DNA from: Gammaproteobacteria bacterium Milos-ODIII6
GTDB taxonomy: Bacteria; Pseudomonadota; Gammaproteobacteria; Chromatiales; Chromatiaceae
Reading direction: 5' to 3'
Assembly: GCA_029228645.1 (NCBI GenBank)
Contig: JAPTHR010000006.1
Span: 124,001-188,000, forward strand
DNA: 64,000 nt
The translations under genes and the position numbers were made by a program. Below are positions 34,793-44,753 of this stretch, one piece after another; positions within the stretch are counted from its first letter, which is position 1; each line of letters starts with the position of its first letter. The notes under the pieces were generated by a model that saw nothing but the letters and a program-made list of their open reading frames with translations, was not told the origin of the DNA and searched no databases.

Positions 34793-35952
34793 GCTACCCC
34801 GGTACGGCCGCGCGCATGGGCTCCATCGCGCCTTTCCGGGTGATGGAGATTCTCGCCCGGGCGCAGCAGATGGAGCGGCAGGGCAGGGACCTGGTCCACA
34901 TGGAGGTGGGAGAGCCCGATTTCCCGGCGCCCGATGCGGTCAACCGCGCGGCCGGCGAGGCGATTGCCGCGGGCCAGACCCACTACACGCCGGCGCTGGG
35001 CATTCAGCCATTACGCGAGTCGATCGCCGCCTATTATGCCGACCGGTTTGGCCTGCAGATCGACCCACGCCGAGTGCTCGTCACCCCCGGCGCGTCCGGC
35101 GCCCTGCAGTTGATTCTCGGGGTGCTGATCGACCCCGGCGATGAAGTCCTGCTCCAGGATCCGGGCTACCCCTGTAACCGTCACATTATCAGCCTGTTTG
35201 GCGGTAGGACCCGGGCCCTGCCGCGGATGGCGGGGGGATTCGAAGCGGATGCGGCGGTGGCGGCAATGCGCGACGCCGTCGGCATGATGCTCGCCACGCC
35301 GAGCAATCCGACCGGTGAGGTCATTCCCCTGCGGCGGCTGGAGGCCCTGTACCGGCACCTTCGGTCCGCGCAGCGTTTTCTGATCGTGGACGAGATATAC
35401 CAGGGGCTGCAATACGATGCCGCCCCTCGCAGCGCGCTCGAACTCGGCAGGGAGGGCCTGTTCGTGATCAACAGTTTTTCCAAGTTTTTCGGCATGACCG
35501 GCTATCGCCTCGGCTGGGCGGTGGTACCTGAAGAATGGGTCGAGCCGATCGAGCGGCTGGCGCAGAACCTGTTTCTCGCCCCTCCGACCGTGGCGCAACA
35601 CGCCGCCCTGGCGGCCTTCTCAGCGGACGTCCTGGAGGAACTCGAGCATCGCCGCCAGGTGTTCGAGCGCCGCCGCAACGTGCTTTTTGAAGGACTTCGC
35701 TCGCTGGGGTTTGGATTGCCATCAAGACCGCCCGATGGCGCTTTCTATCTGTACGCGGGGATCGACTCGCTGGAGCGGGGCGATGGCGAGGCCTTTGCCG
35801 CTGAATTGCTGCAACAGGAAGCCGTGGCGATCACGCCCGGCGTCGATTTCGGAAGCCAGGACACCACCGACCATGTGCGTTTTGCTTACACGACCGGCAA
35901 AGACCGCATCCTGGAGGGGCTGGAGCGCATCGCGCGCTTTCTGGGGAGATGA
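34789..35952 (+). CDS. PLP-dependent aminotransferase, class I/II
   Basis: A 387-residue fold-type I aminotransferase. It shows HMEVGEPDFPAPD near the N-terminus, Asn173 in PSNPTGEV, Asp201 and Tyr204 in IVDEIYQGL, and the cofactor-binding Lys232 in INSFSKFFGMTGYRLGW. C-terminal GVDFGSQ and HVRFAYT complete the substrate pocket, with the carboxylate-binding Arg. It is close to aspartate/alanine/aromatic transaminases; specificity is not predictable here. The start is the GTG at 34789, overlapping the cbbY-like stop by 4 bp, which indicates translational coupling. A longer frame from 34759 lies inside the upstream gene. It is convergent with cysZ. Confidence 0.9.
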   Translation: MSYPGTAARMGSIAPFRVMEILARAQQMERQGRDLVHMEVGEPDFPAPDAVNRAAGEAIAAGQTHYTPALGIQPLRESIAAYYADRFGLQIDPRRVLVTPGASGALQLILGVLIDPGDEVLLQDPGYPCNRHIISLFGGRTRALPRMAGGFEADAAVAAMRDAVGMMLATPSNPTGEVIPLRRLEALYRHLRSAQRFLIVDEIYQGLQYDAAPRSALELGREGLFVINSFSKFFGMTGYRLGWAVVPEEWVEPIERLAQNLFLAPPTVAQHAALAAFSADVLEELEHRRQVFERRRNVLFEGLRSLGFGLPSRPPDGAFYLYAGIDSLERGDGEAFAAELLQQEAVAITPGVDFGSQDTTDHVRFAYTTGKDRILEGLERIARFLGR

Positions 35953-35962
35953 GGAGACTCTC

Positions 35963-36691
35963 TCAGAGGGCGCGCAGATCGCGGCTCCAGTAGATGCTCG
36001 CGCCCGCAACCGCGGCCGGCATGGCGACGAAACCCAGAAACAGCATCATGGCGCCAACACCGGCACCGAATGAGAGGGTTTTGAAGCGGCGACGTTTGAG
36101 CAGGGCGCGCTGGTCTTTCGGCGCAATGTCGTGGTTGGCCATCGGATAATCGCCGTACTCGACCGCAAGGAACCAGAAACCAGCCGCCAGCCAGAGCGCG
36201 CTCACCAGCAGGTTCAAACCCGGCACCAAGGCCGAGATGAGCAGCAGGATCAGCAGCGGAACCATGCGGCTGGCCATGTAGAGCAGCTTGCTGAGCTCGG
36301 CGCGGATGGCCGGCCAGATGGCAGCCACCAGCGAGACTTGCGCACCTTTCGGTGGTGTGCCCGTGATGGACTCCTCCACCTTTGCGGCCAGGATGCCGTT
36401 GAAGGGTGAAGCAATCAGGTTCGCCAGCACGGTAAAGCCGAAAAACAGGATCATGGCGTACGCGAGGGCGAACACCACCCAGAGCAGCGGTCGCAGGAAG
36501 GACCACCAGCTTTCCTCTGGCAGGTAATGCCCCATGAACTGCTCGAAATAGGCGACCCCGAGCCAGGCAAGCAGGCCGAACACCACGATATTCAGAAGCA
36601 GTGGCATGATCACGTAACGCCGGAACCCGGGGCGAAAAATCAGGCGCAGGCCGCGAAAGGGCAGCGCGAAGCCATCGATAAGTGCGTTCAT
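35963..36691 (-). CDS. cysZ: CysZ/EI24-family membrane protein (sulfate uptake)
   Basis: A 242-residue inner-membrane protein starting MNALIDGFALPFRGLRLIFRPG, with the family pattern of amphipathic entry helix and several long hydrophobic segments (about 28-48, 66-90, 140-165, 205-232). CysZ in enterobacteria is a sulfate permease feeding cysteine synthesis. Central NLIASPFNGILAAKVEE is a conserved family stretch. Start and upstream maf stop overlap by 4 bp, so they form an operon. Other EI24 members have unclear roles, hence moderate confidence in the precise function. Confidence 0.85.
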   Translation of the reverse strand: MNALIDGFALPFRGLRLIFRPGFRRYVIMPLLLNIVVFGLLAWLGVAYFEQFMGHYLPEESWWSFLRPLLWVVFALAYAMILFFGFTVLANLIASPFNGILAAKVEESITGTPPKGAQVSLVAAIWPAIRAELSKLLYMASRMVPLLILLLISALVPGLNLLVSALWLAAGFWFLAVEYGDYPMANHDIAPKDQRALLKRRRFKTLSFGAGVGAMMLFLGFVAMPAAVAGASIYWSRDLRAL

Positions 36692-37269
36692 GGCAATGCG
36701 ACCCCCTCTTTGCTGAGCATGTCGACCAGGCGGATCATGGGCAGGCCGATCAGGGCGTTGGGATCATCTCCCTCCAGTCGGGTGAACAGCACGATGCCGA
36801 ACGCCTCCGACTTGAAGCTGCCAGCGCAGCCGAAGGGTTGCTCGCGGTCCACGTAGCGCTCGATCTGCTCCAGGCTGAGGCGGCGAAAATGCACCCTGAA
36901 GGACTCGCATAGCACCTGTTCGGTGTCTGTGCCGCTGTTGAGCAGGCAGAGCCCGGTGTGGAAGACGACGGGCTTGCCGGAGGCGAGCTGCAGTTGCGCG
37001 ATCGCGTTCTCCCGGTTGCCCGGTTTACCGAGGATGTGGTCATCCACGCACGCCACCTGGTCGGATCCGATGATCAGGCTGTCGGGGTGGGTGGCCGCCA
37101 CCGCCCGCGCCTTGAGAGAGGAGAGGCGCTGCACCAGTTGTTGCGGCTTCTCGCTTGCGTGAATCGACTCATCGATCGACGGTGCGGCCGTCTCGAACGG
37201 AAGCCCGAGGCGTTCGAGCAGGGCTTGCCGGAAGGGGGATGTCGAGGCGAGTACCAGTCTCGGGGTCAT
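36688..37269 (-). CDS. Maf-family nucleotide pyrophosphatase (YceF type)
   Basis: A 193-residue house-cleaning enzyme that hydrolyses modified nucleoside triphosphates; the YceF branch prefers 7-methyl-GTP. It starts MTPRLVLASTSPFRQALLERL, the Maf signature, and contains SLIIGSDQVACVDD with the catalytic Asp and FHTGLCLLN. Context differs from E. coli, where yceF sits beside yceD-rpmF; here yceD-rpmF lies about 4 kb away on the other side of oadGAB. The ATG at 37267-37269 is preferred; an in-frame GTG four codons earlier is possible. Confidence 0.88.
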   Translation of the reverse strand: MTPRLVLASTSPFRQALLERLGLPFETAAPSIDESIHASEKPQQLVQRLSSLKARAVAATHPDSLIIGSDQVACVDDHILGKPGNRENAIAQLQLASGKPVVFHTGLCLLNSGTDTEQVLCESFRVHFRRLSLEQIERYVDREQPFGCAGSFKSEAFGIVLFTRLEGDDPNALIGLPMIRLVDMLSKEGVALP

Positions 37270-37475
37270 GTATGTCTTCACTGAACTTCTCGAAGGGCGC
37301 CGGAGTTTACCAGAAGTGGCCCTGGGGGCAGGGCGGACCGTTCGGATGAGAATCGGTATTGCTGCTCCCTAAACCCCACGCCATTCGCTAGAATGCCGAT
37401 TCGACTATTTACGGGTGACGGTGAAGGCAATCACTTCACGGATGCCCGATGACGCTGTTCGAAGGAGGGGTGACC

Positions 37476-37727
37476 ATGGTGTCAGACATGCTGCTGTCCG
37501 GTCTGGAGCTGATGTTGCTTGGCATGGGTATGGTTTTTCTGTTCCTGGTGCTCCTGATCATCATGATGCAGGCGATGTCGAGACTGGCAAGCCGACTGGT
37601 GCCGGAAACCCCGATGTCAGACACCCTGCCGCATCCCCGCACGGTGGGGGGTGGCTCCACTGATCCACGCATTATTGCCGCCATTGCTGTCGCGGTTCGG
37701 CGCTTCCGCGGATCGCGTGGCGCCTGA
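37476..37727 (+). CDS. oadG: oxaloacetate decarboxylase gamma subunit
   Basis: An 83-residue small membrane protein with one transmembrane helix (about 5-30, LLLGMGMVFLFLVLLIIMM) and a charged C-terminal tail typical of OadG, which tethers the alpha subunit to the membrane and assembles the complex. The start at 37476 was chosen because AAGGAGG lies seven bases before it; an ATG nine codons upstream would bury that site. It is first of the oadGAB operon, 35 bp ahead of oadA. Confidence 0.85.
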   Translation: MVSDMLLSGLELMLLGMGMVFLFLVLLIIMMQAMSRLASRLVPETPMSDTLPHPRTVGGGSTDPRIIAAIAVAVRRFRGSRGA

Positions 37728-37762
37728 ATTCCAAAGCCCAGTAGTCCAACGGATATCCCAGA

Positions 37763-39562
37763 ATGACCAACAAGCTCGCGATTACTGAAGTGGTGCTGCG
37801 CGACGCGCACCAGTCCCTGTTCGCCACGCGCCTGCGCCTGGACGACATGCTGCCGATTGCTGAAAAACTGGACCAGGTTGGCTTCTGGTCGCTCGAGACC
37901 TGGGGCGGGGCGACGTTCGATGCCTGCATCCGCTTCCTCGGGGAGGATCCCTGGGAACGTCTGCGCGAGCTGAAGAAAGCGATGCCGAACACCCGGCAGC
38001 AGATGCTGTTGCGCGGCCAGAACATCCTTGGATACCGCCACTACGCCGACGACGTGGTGAACAAGTTCGTCGAACGGGCGGCCGTCACCGGAATAGATGT
38101 GTTCCGCATCTTTGACGCCATGAATGACCTGCGTAACCTGGAAACCGCGGTGCGCGCGACGCTCAAGGTCGGGAAACATGCCCAGGGCGCGATGTCCTAC
38201 ACCGTCAGCCCGGTGCACGACCTTGGCTACTGGCTCAACCTGGCGCGCGGGCTGGAGGACATGGGCTGCCACTCGATCTGCATCAAGGACATGGCTGGCC
38301 TGCTCACGCCTTACGCCGCCTACGAGCTGGTTACCCAGCTCAAGCAGACGGTCGAGGTGCCGATCGCATTGCACTCGCACGCCACCACCGGGATGAGCAC
38401 CACGGCATTGGTGAAGGCGGCCGAGGCCGGGGTGGACCAGGTGGATACGGCGATTTCATCGATGTCGATGACCTACAGTCACTCTGCGACCGAATCGCTG
38501 GTAGCCATTATGCAAGGCGGCGAGCGGGACACCGGCCTGGATATCTCGCTCCTGGAGGAAATCGCTGCCTATTTCCGCGAGGCGCGCAAAAAGTATGCGG
38601 AGTTCGAGGGGTCGCTACGCGGGGTGGACTCGCGGATCCTGGTGGCGCAGGTGCCGGGTGGCATGCTGACCAACATGGAAAACCAGTTGCGTGAGCAGGG
38701 CGCGGAAGACCGCATGGATGAGGTCCTGTCCGAGATCCCGCGCGTACGCGAAGACCTGGGGTACATTCCGCTGGTCACGCCGACCTCCCAGATCGTCGGC
38801 ACGCAGGCGGTACTGAACATCCTCACCGGTGAGCGTTACCAGTCGATCACCAAGGAAACCGCGGGTGTGCTGCGTGGCGAGTACGGCGCCACCCCGGCGC
38901 CGGTCAACAAGGACCTGCAGGCGCGAGTCCTCGAAGAGGGTGAGGAGCCTGTCACCTGCCGTCCCGCGGATCTCCTGGAAAACGAGCTGGATACCCTGAC
39001 CGGTGATTTCAGGGATCTGGCGGGCAAACACGATATCCGGGTTGCCGAGGAAGCGATCGACGACGTACTGACCTACGCGCTCTTCCCCCAGGTCGGGCTC
39101 AAGTTCCTGCAGCACCGGGACGACCCGGGGGCCTTCGAGCCCGTGCCGGGAAGCGAGCCGCCAGCGCCAGTTGCGCCCGCTGCCGCGGGGATCGCAGAGA
39201 CGGAGTCCTACCAGGTGGTCGTGGATGGGCATGCCTACAGTGTCAGCGTATCTGCCGGTGGAGAAATGACCGGCGTCACTCCCGCGCCCTCCAGTCCGGC
39301 TTCGCCGCCGTCCCCGTCCCCGGCACCGGCACCGGCCGCCAGGAGTGATGGGCAAGCGGTTCCGGCGCCTCTGGCGGGGAATATCTTCAAGATCAACGTG
39401 ACCCAGGGGCAGGCAGTCAAGTCGGGTGACGTCATAATGATCCTGGAGGCGATGAAAATGGAGACCGAGGTGCGTGCGCCGATCGATGGAAGCGTGCATG
39501 CCATCCTGGTGAAGGAAGGCGACACCGTGCAGGTGGGCGACAACCTGCTGTTGCTGGGCTGA
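37763..39562 (+). CDS. oadA: oxaloacetate decarboxylase alpha subunit (biotin carboxyltransferase)
   Basis: A 599-residue protein that transfers the carboxylate of oxaloacetate to biotin, giving pyruvate. The N-terminal DRE-TIM-type carboxyltransferase domain has [14 protein letters not shown] and ETWGGATFD, with metal-binding HSHATTG near residue 210. A PYC/OAD conserved domain follows (about 280-460). A Pro/Ala-rich flexible linker (about 505-530) leads to a biotinyl domain with Lys565 in [11 protein letters not shown]. All parts are intact. It works with OadB and OadG as a Na+ pump in the inner membrane. Confidence 0.95.
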   Translation: MTNKLAITEVVLRDAHQSLFATRLRLDDMLPIAEKLDQVGFWSLETWGGATFDACIRFLGEDPWERLRELKKAMPNTRQQMLLRGQNILGYRHYADDVVNKFVERAAVTGIDVFRIFDAMNDLRNLETAVRATLKVGKHAQGAMSYTVSPVHDLGYWLNLARGLEDMGCHSICIKDMAGLLTPYAAYELVTQLKQTVEVPIALHSHATTGMSTTALVKAAEAGVDQVDTAISSMSMTYSHSATESLVAIMQGGERDTGLDISLLEEIAAYFREARKKYAEFEGSLRGVDSRILVAQVPGGMLTNMENQLREQGAEDRMDEVLSEIPRVREDLGYIPLVTPTSQIVGTQAVLNILTGERYQSITKETAGVLRGEYGATPAPVNKDLQARVLEEGEEPVTCRPADLLENELDTLTGDFRDLAGKHDIRVAEEAIDDVLTYALFPQVGLKFLQHRDDPGAFEPVPGSEPPAPVAPAAAGIAETESYQVVVDGHAYSVSVSAGGEMTGVTPAPSSPASPPSPSPAPAPAARSDGQAVPAPLAGNIFKINVTQGQAVKSGDVIMILEAMKMETEVRAPIDGSVHAILVKEGDTVQVGDNLLLLG

Positions 39563-39571
39563 GGCCGGGAT

Positions 39572-40867
39572 ATGGAAGCGGGAATCGAGGCGCTATGGCA
39601 ATCGATGGGCATTGCCAACATCGGCTGGGGGCAGGGGCTGATGCTGGTAGTCGGCGCGGCGCTCATGTATCTGGCCATCCGCAAGGGCTTCGAGCCTCTG
39701 CTGCTGCTGCCGATCGGTTTCGGATGCGTGCTTGCCAACATCCCGGTCGCGGGCCTGGGGGAGGACGCGGTCGGGCACCTTTTGATGGAGGGACGACCGG
39801 AGCACCTTGGGTTGCTCGCGGCGACCCTCGGGGTCGATCCCTCTGCGGTGGCAGAGGCCTGGCAGCATGTATCGTCCGCGCAGTACCGGCCTGCTTTGAC
39901 TCTGGCGAAGGGCCTGGGATATGAACCGGGCATGCTGCACATGTTCTACGAGGTGGCGATCAGCTCGGGTATCGCGCCTCTCTTGATCTTCATGGGGGTT
40001 GGGGCGCTCACCGATTTCAGCGCGCTCATCGCGATGCCACGCACCCTGTTGCTCGGCGCGGCCGCACAGTTCGGGATTTTTGCCACGCTGCTCGGGGCCT
40101 TGGCGCTGAACCTGGTCCCGGGATTCGATTTTACCCTGGCGGACGCGTCGGCCATCGCGATCATCGGTGGCGCGGATGGCCCAACGGCCATCTTCGTCGC
40201 GTCCAAGCTGGCACCGGATCTGCTCGGTGCGATTGCGGTCGCGGCTTATTCCTACATGGCGCTGGTCCCGATCATCCAGCCGCCGATCATGCGGCTGCTG
40301 ACCAGCGACGCCGAGCGCCGCGTCGAGATGTCCCAGTTGCGCCCGGTCGGCAAGCTCGAGAAGATCCTGTTTCCCCTCACGGTACTGCTGTTGTGCGCAA
40401 TGTTCCTGCCTTCCGCGGCGCCCCTGATTGGCATGCTGACCTTTGGCAATCTGCTGCGTGAATCCGGGGTCGTGGATCGGCTCAGCAAGGCGGCGCAGAA
40501 CGAAATCATCAATATCGTGACCATCGTGCTCGGCCTCGCGGTCGGCTCCAAGCTCCAGGCGGACAAGTTCCTGAGCGTCGAAACCCTCGGGATCCTGGCG
40601 CTCGGCGCGGTCGCTTTTTCCATCGGCACCGCCTCCGGCGTGCTGATGGGCAAAGCCATGCATCGGATCTCCGGGGGGCGGGTCAATCCGCTAATCGGGG
40701 CGGCAGGTGTATCCGCGGTGCCCATGGCGGCGCGGGTGGTTAATAAAGTCGGTCTGGAGGCCAACCACCACAATTTCCTGCTGATGCACGCCATGGGGCC
40801 GAACGTGGCCGGCGTCATCGGCTCGGCCGTCGCGGCGGGCGTACTGCTGGCGGTGGTGGGCAACTGA
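39572..40867 (+). CDS. oadB: oxaloacetate decarboxylase beta subunit (Na+ pump)
   Basis: A 431-residue membrane protein that decarboxylates carboxybiotin and drives Na+ export. It shows the family's [14 protein letters not shown], the re-entrant segment [19 protein letters not shown] with the key Asp, and [16 protein letters not shown] further on. Many hydrophobic helices match the usual topology. It lies 9 bp after oadA. The enzyme couples oxaloacetate turnover to a sodium gradient, useful in marine or alkaline habitats (inference about habitat). Confidence 0.95.
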   Translation: MEAGIEALWQSMGIANIGWGQGLMLVVGAALMYLAIRKGFEPLLLLPIGFGCVLANIPVAGLGEDAVGHLLMEGRPEHLGLLAATLGVDPSAVAEAWQHVSSAQYRPALTLAKGLGYEPGMLHMFYEVAISSGIAPLLIFMGVGALTDFSALIAMPRTLLLGAAAQFGIFATLLGALALNLVPGFDFTLADASAIAIIGGADGPTAIFVASKLAPDLLGAIAVAAYSYMALVPIIQPPIMRLLTSDAERRVEMSQLRPVGKLEKILFPLTVLLLCAMFLPSAAPLIGMLTFGNLLRESGVVDRLSKAAQNEIINIVTIVLGLAVGSKLQADKFLSVETLGILALGAVAFSIGTASGVLMGKAMHRISGGRVNPLIGAAGVSAVPMAARVVNKVGLEANHHNFLLMHAMGPNVAGVIGSAVAAGVLLAVVGN

Positions 40868-40875
40868 CGGGCCCG

Positions 40876-40891
40876 TTCCCGCCGGCGGGAA
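40876..40891. repeat. perfect palindrome downstream of oadB
   Basis: TTCCCGCCGGCGGGAA is a 16-bp perfect palindrome 8 bp after the oadB stop. It could form a GC-rich hairpin ending the oad transcript, but no T-run follows on the plus strand. Confidence 0.45.
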
Positions 40892-40976
40892 AATGCGCAT
40901 GCTGGCAAGGCTTGCGGGTCACCTGAAAGCGCGCTTCTGCGGCCTCCCCGGTCGGCGCCTGGCAGTTAATCAACAG

Positions 40977-41005
40977 TTGCTTATTCTCTAGCCTTTTCAT
41001 AGAAT
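40977..41005 (+). promoter_or_regulatory. candidate sigma-70 promoter of yceD-rpmF
   Basis: TTGCTT (40977-40982) and TAGAAT (41000-41005) are 17 bp apart; the -10 matches 5 of 6, the -35 only 3 of 6. A transcript would begin near 41012, only about 3 bases ahead of the yceD ATG, implying an almost leaderless message. Confidence 0.35.
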
Positions 41006-41014
41006 TCCGCGCTT

Positions 41015-41542
41015 ATGTTGTCGCAGCTTCCCGAGCAAGCCGACCCCCTGCGCCTGTGTGAGCAGGGCAAAGACTTCGCCGGGCGCGTTGCGCTCAGGGA
41101 CTTTGCCCGCCTGGCGCCGCTTCTGACCTCTTCGGAGGGCGAGGCGGCTTTTACGTTGGGCTTCGATAAGGATGGCGAGGGTAGGGCGCGCATTCGCGGG
41201 CATGTCGAGGCCGTATTGTGGCTGGTTTGTCAGCGTTGCATGCAGCCCATGCGCTATCCGGTGAATACGGATTTTTTGCTCAGTCCGGTGCAGGGGCTCG
41301 GCGAGGCGGAGAGCTTGCCGCCGGAATTCGACCCCTTGTTGCTGGAGGAACGGTCATTGCACCCGGTCGACCTGGTGGAAGACGAGCTGATCCTGGCGAT
41401 ACCTCCGGCGCCGCTTCACCCGGCTTCGGAGTGCGGTCTGGACGTGGCGGCATACAGCGCCCCCGACGACGAAGACGTCGCGGGAAGCGAGAAGGAAAAC
41501 CCGTTCGCCGTTCTGCAGCAGATGAAGCGCGACAGCGATTGA
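41015..41542 (+). CDS. yceD: YceD (DUF177) family protein
   Basis: A 175-residue protein encoded ahead of rpmF as in most gammaproteobacteria. The family is linked to 23S rRNA accumulation and ribosome assembly. Landmarks are the opening LPEQADPLRL, the paired Cys motif VCQRCMQPM, the acidic LVEDELILAIPPAPLH, and the C-terminal ENPFAVLQQMKR. The start is supported by alignment with the family's LPxxxDP opening, though no Shine-Dalgarno precedes it. It is 44 bp ahead of rpmF and probably co-transcribed with it. Confidence 0.9.
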   Translation: MLSQLPEQADPLRLCEQGKDFAGRVALRDFARLAPLLTSSEGEAAFTLGFDKDGEGRARIRGHVEAVLWLVCQRCMQPMRYPVNTDFLLSPVQGLGEAESLPPEFDPLLLEERSLHPVDLVEDELILAIPPAPLHPASECGLDVAAYSAPDDEDVAGSEKENPFAVLQQMKRDSD

Positions 41543-41586
41543 ACACAAAAACGTAGTTTTAGGGCCATTAAACCCAGGAGACGAAC

Positions 41587-41757
41587 ATGGCAGTCCAACA
41601 GAATCGAAAAACCCCTTCCAAGCGCGGTATGCGCCGGGCGCACGACGGCTTGAAGTCCGAGACCCTGTCGGTCGACCCGACCTCCGGTGAGACCCACCTG
41701 CGTCACCATGTCAGCGCTGACGGTTTCTACCGCGGCCGCAAGGTAATCGACAAGTAA
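41587..41757 (+). CDS. rpmF: 50S ribosomal protein L32
   Basis: A 56-residue protein beginning [20 protein letters not shown], the standard L32 N-terminus, and ending in RGRKVIDK. It is a structural protein of the large ribosomal subunit. It lacks the Cys pairs of the zinc-binding L32 type. CAGGAG lies just upstream of the ATG. It lies between yceD and plsX, the usual order linking ribosome and fatty-acid synthesis. Confidence 0.97.
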   Translation: MAVQQNRKTPSKRGMRRAHDGLKSETLSVDPTSGETHLRHHVSADGFYRGRKVIDK

Positions 41758-41806
41758 GCATCGCAATCCCAGCTGACGTTTGGATGACGAGCGAATCGGG
41801 TTAGGG

Positions 41807-42832
41807 ATGGCATCCCCAATCACCCTCGCACTCGACGCCATGGGCGGTGACCACGGACCCTCCGTGGTCGTCCCCGCGGCTGTTCGATTCGCCAAGGCCA
41901 ATCCGGAGTGCCGTCTGGTACTGGTCGGGCGCGAGGAAGACATCCGTGCTCAATTGGGGGAGGGCGAAGCACCGAAAGGCGTCTCGCTGCGCCATGCGAA
42001 CGAGGTGGTGGGGATGGATGAATCCCCTGCCGCCGCTCTGCGTGGCAAGAAGAATTCGTCCATGCGTGTCGCCATCGACATGGTCAAGTCGGGTGAGGCC
42101 GCGGCATGCGTCAGCGCCGGCAACACCGGGGCCCTCATGGCGACTGCGCGATTCGTACTCAAGACCATTCCGGGGGTGGATCGTCCTGCCATCATCACCG
42201 CACTGCCGGCAGTCGATGGACGCACCTGGGTTCTCGATCTCGGCGCCAATATCGACTCCAGCGCAGAGCACCTGCTGCAGTTCGCTGTGATGGGTGCGGA
42301 GCTGGTCAATGCGGTCGAGGGCGTTGCCGCGCCATCGGTGGGTTTGCTCAACATCGGGGCCGAGGAGATCAAGGGCATCGAATCGGTCAAAAAGGCACAC
42401 GTGCTGTTGCAGTCCAGCGGGCTCAACTACCGTGGCTACGTCGAGGGTGATGACATCTACCTGAAGGACGGCCTCGATATCGTGGTGACCGACGGCTTTA
42501 TCGGAAATGTTGCGCTGAAGAGCAGCGAGGGCGTCGCCAAGATGATCCGGCATTTCCTTTCGGTCGAGTTCAAGCGCAACCCCCTCACTCGCCTCGCGGC
42601 GCTGTTCGCCCTGCCGGTGCTGAGAGCGCTGAAAAAGCGCATCGACCCCAGGCGCTACAATGGCGCCAGCCTCCTGGGCCTGCGCGGTATCGTGGTCAAA
42701 AGCCATGGCGGTGCGGATACCCTGGCGTTCGAGCACGCCATCGGCATTGCGCGCAAGGAAGTGGTCGCGGATATCGCCAGCCGGATCACTGAATCGGTTG
42801 CCGATCAACTGGGACAGAAGGCAAGCGCATGA
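41807..42832 (+). CDS. plsX: phosphate acyltransferase PlsX
   Basis: A 341-residue peripheral membrane enzyme that makes acyl-phosphate from acyl-ACP for phospholipid synthesis. It starts [19 protein letters not shown], the family hallmark, and contains [21 protein letters not shown] and [16 protein letters not shown]. The ATG at 41807 follows TTAGGG; a longer frame with MDDERIG is less family-like. Its end overlaps fabH by 4 bp. Confidence 0.96.
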   Translation: MASPITLALDAMGGDHGPSVVVPAAVRFAKANPECRLVLVGREEDIRAQLGEGEAPKGVSLRHANEVVGMDESPAAALRGKKNSSMRVAIDMVKSGEAAACVSAGNTGALMATARFVLKTIPGVDRPAIITALPAVDGRTWVLDLGANIDSSAEHLLQFAVMGAELVNAVEGVAAPSVGLLNIGAEEIKGIESVKKAHVLLQSSGLNYRGYVEGDDIYLKDGLDIVVTDGFIGNVALKSSEGVAKMIRHFLSVEFKRNPLTRLAALFALPVLRALKKRIDPRRYNGASLLGLRGIVVKSHGGADTLAFEHAIGIARKEVVADIASRITESVADQLGQKASA

Positions 42833-43806
42833 CCCGTTACGCCCGGATCACCGGCACCGGGAGCTATCTCCCGGAGAAGGTGTTGACCAACCAGGACCTT
42901 GAGAAGATGGTCGAAACCTCGGATGAGTGGATCCGGGAGCGAACCGGCATTGTCAAGCGACACATCGCTGCCGAAGGCGAAACCACCTGCGATCTCGCCG
43001 AGCAAGCGGCGCTCCGGGCAATGGACGCCGCCGGGGTGGATGCCTGCGATATCGACCTCATCGTGGTGGCCACGACCACGCCCGACAAGATCTTTCCGAG
43101 CACTGCCTGCCTGCTGCAGCACCGGCTCGGGATCCACGGATGTGCGGCCTTCGACGTGCAGGCGGTCTGCACGGGTTTCATTTACGCCCTGGGTGTGGCT
43201 GAGAAGTTCATTCGTTCCGGGAGCCATGGTTGTGCGCTCGTGATCGGCGCGGAGACCTTCTCACGGGTGGTCGACTGGACTGACCGGGGCACCTGTGTCC
43301 TGTTCGGCGACGGGGCCGGAGCCGTGGTCCTCGAGGCCTCGGACGAGCCGGGCATCCACTCCACCCATCTGCACGCGGACGGTTCCTTCGAAAAACTCCT
43401 GCATGTGCCCGGCGGCGTATCGCGGGGTTTTGATTTCGAGGACGAGGACGGGGATCCCCGATTCACCAAGATGCGTGGCAACGAGGTGTTCAAGGTCGCG
43501 GTCAAAACACTCGGCCGCATAGTGGATGAGACGCTCGAGGCGAACGGCCTGAAAAAGACCGATATCGATTGGTTGGTGCCGCATCAGGCCAATATCCGGA
43601 TCATCAACGCCACCGCACGCAAGTTGAACCTTCCGATGGACAACGTGGTCGTCACTGTCGATCAGCATGGCAATACCTCGGCGGCGTCCGTGCCGCTGGC
43701 GCTCGATGTTGCGGTGCGTGACGGACGCATCAAAAAGGGCGAGACCCTGCTGCTCGAGGCCTTCGGAGGCGGGTTCACCTGGGGCTCGGCGCTGCTGACA
43801 TTCTGA
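42829..43806 (+). CDS. fabH: beta-ketoacyl-ACP synthase III
   Basis: A 325-residue condensing enzyme that starts type II fatty-acid synthesis from acetyl-CoA and malonyl-ACP. The Cys-His-Asn triad is visible: Cys114 in [11 protein letters not shown], His in VPHQANIRI, and Asn in [21 protein letters not shown] closes the protein. It is coupled to plsX by a 4-bp overlap and followed 8 bp later by fabD. Confidence 0.97.
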   Translation: MTRYARITGTGSYLPEKVLTNQDLEKMVETSDEWIRERTGIVKRHIAAEGETTCDLAEQAALRAMDAAGVDACDIDLIVVATTTPDKIFPSTACLLQHRLGIHGCAAFDVQAVCTGFIYALGVAEKFIRSGSHGCALVIGAETFSRVVDWTDRGTCVLFGDGAGAVVLEASDEPGIHSTHLHADGSFEKLLHVPGGVSRGFDFEDEDGDPRFTKMRGNEVFKVAVKTLGRIVDETLEANGLKKTDIDWLVPHQANIRIINATARKLNLPMDNVVVTVDQHGNTSAASVPLALDVAVRDGRIKKGETLLLEAFGGGFTWGSALLTF

Positions 43807-43814
43807 GGCGAGTA

Positions 43815-44753
43815 ATGACTGAGTTTGCAATCACCTTTCCGGGGCAGGGTTCGCAGTCCGTGGGCATGTTGGCTGAGCTGGCTGCCTCCTTTCCGGTCGT
43901 CAGCGAGACTTTCCAGGAGGCCTCCGAGGCCTTGGGTCTTGATCTCTGGCAGTTGACTCAGGATGGGCCGGCGGAGGAACTCAACCGAACCCAGAACACC
44001 CAGCCGGCAATGCTGGCCGCGGGCACCGCGGTCTGGCGCGTCTGGTTGTCACAAGGCGGCCCTGGACCGGCTGTCATGGCGGGTCACAGCTTGGGTGAAT
44101 ACACCGCATTGGTGGCGGCCGATAGCCTGAAGTTCACCGACGCGGTGCGGCTGGTGCGTGAGCGCGGCCGACTGATGCAACAGGCCGTGCCACAGGGCGA
44201 GGGAGCGATGGCCGCGATTCTCGGTCTGAGCGACGACCAGGTGCGCGCCGTCTGCGAACAGGCGGCCGGGAGCGAGGTGGCCGAACCCGTCAACTTCAAT
44301 TCACCCGGGCAGGTCGTGGTGGCCGGCAACGCCAGCGCGATAGCCCGCGCCGTGGATCTCGCCAAAGAGGCTGGCGCGAAGCGCGCATTGCTGCTGGATG
44401 TCAGCGTCCCATCACATTGCGCCCTGATGCGCGGCGCCGCGGACGAATTGTTCGAATACATGCAGGGCGTGCCAATGGATGCGCCTCGCATCCCGGTGCT
44501 GCACAACGTGGATGTCGCTGTGGCGGCAACTCCCGAGGCGGTCCGCGAGCGCCTGCAGCAGCAGCTGTACAGCCCGGTTCGCTGGGTGGAAACGGTGCAG
44601 GCGCTTGCGGGCAGGGGTGCCTCGCTGCTTATCGAGGCCGGGCCGGGTAAGGTGCTCACCGGCTTGAGCAAGCGCATTGATAAATCACTGACCGGCCTGC
44701 CAGTGTTCGACGGGCCTTCTTTGGAAAAAGCTTTGGAGGCGGTGAATGGCTGA
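43815..44753 (+). CDS. fabD: malonyl-CoA:ACP transacylase
   Basis: A 312-residue enzyme loading malonyl groups onto ACP. FPGQGSQSVGM opens the protein, catalytic Ser92 lies in GHSLGEYTALV, and the catalytic His follows in VPSHCALM. VNFNSPGQVVVAG is another family stretch. It overlaps fabG by 8 bp. Standard length; nothing odd. Confidence 0.97.
   Translation: MTEFAITFPGQGSQSVGMLAELAASFPVVSETFQEASEALGLDLWQLTQDGPAEELNRTQNTQPAMLAAGTAVWRVWLSQGGPGPAVMAGHSLGEYTALVAADSLKFTDAVRLVRERGRLMQQAVPQGEGAMAAILGLSDDQVRAVCEQAAGSEVAEPVNFNSPGQVVVAGNASAIARAVDLAKEAGAKRALLLDVSVPSHCALMRGAADELFEYMQGVPMDAPRIPVLHNVDVAVAATPEAVRERLQQQLYSPVRWVETVQALAGRGASLLIEAGPGKVLTGLSKRIDKSLTGLPVFDGPSLEKALEAVNG

Noticed and set aside
37389-37394. 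TAGAAT as -10 of an oadG promoter
   Set aside because: No -35-like hexamer at acceptable distance; the nearest TTGCTG is 24 bp away.
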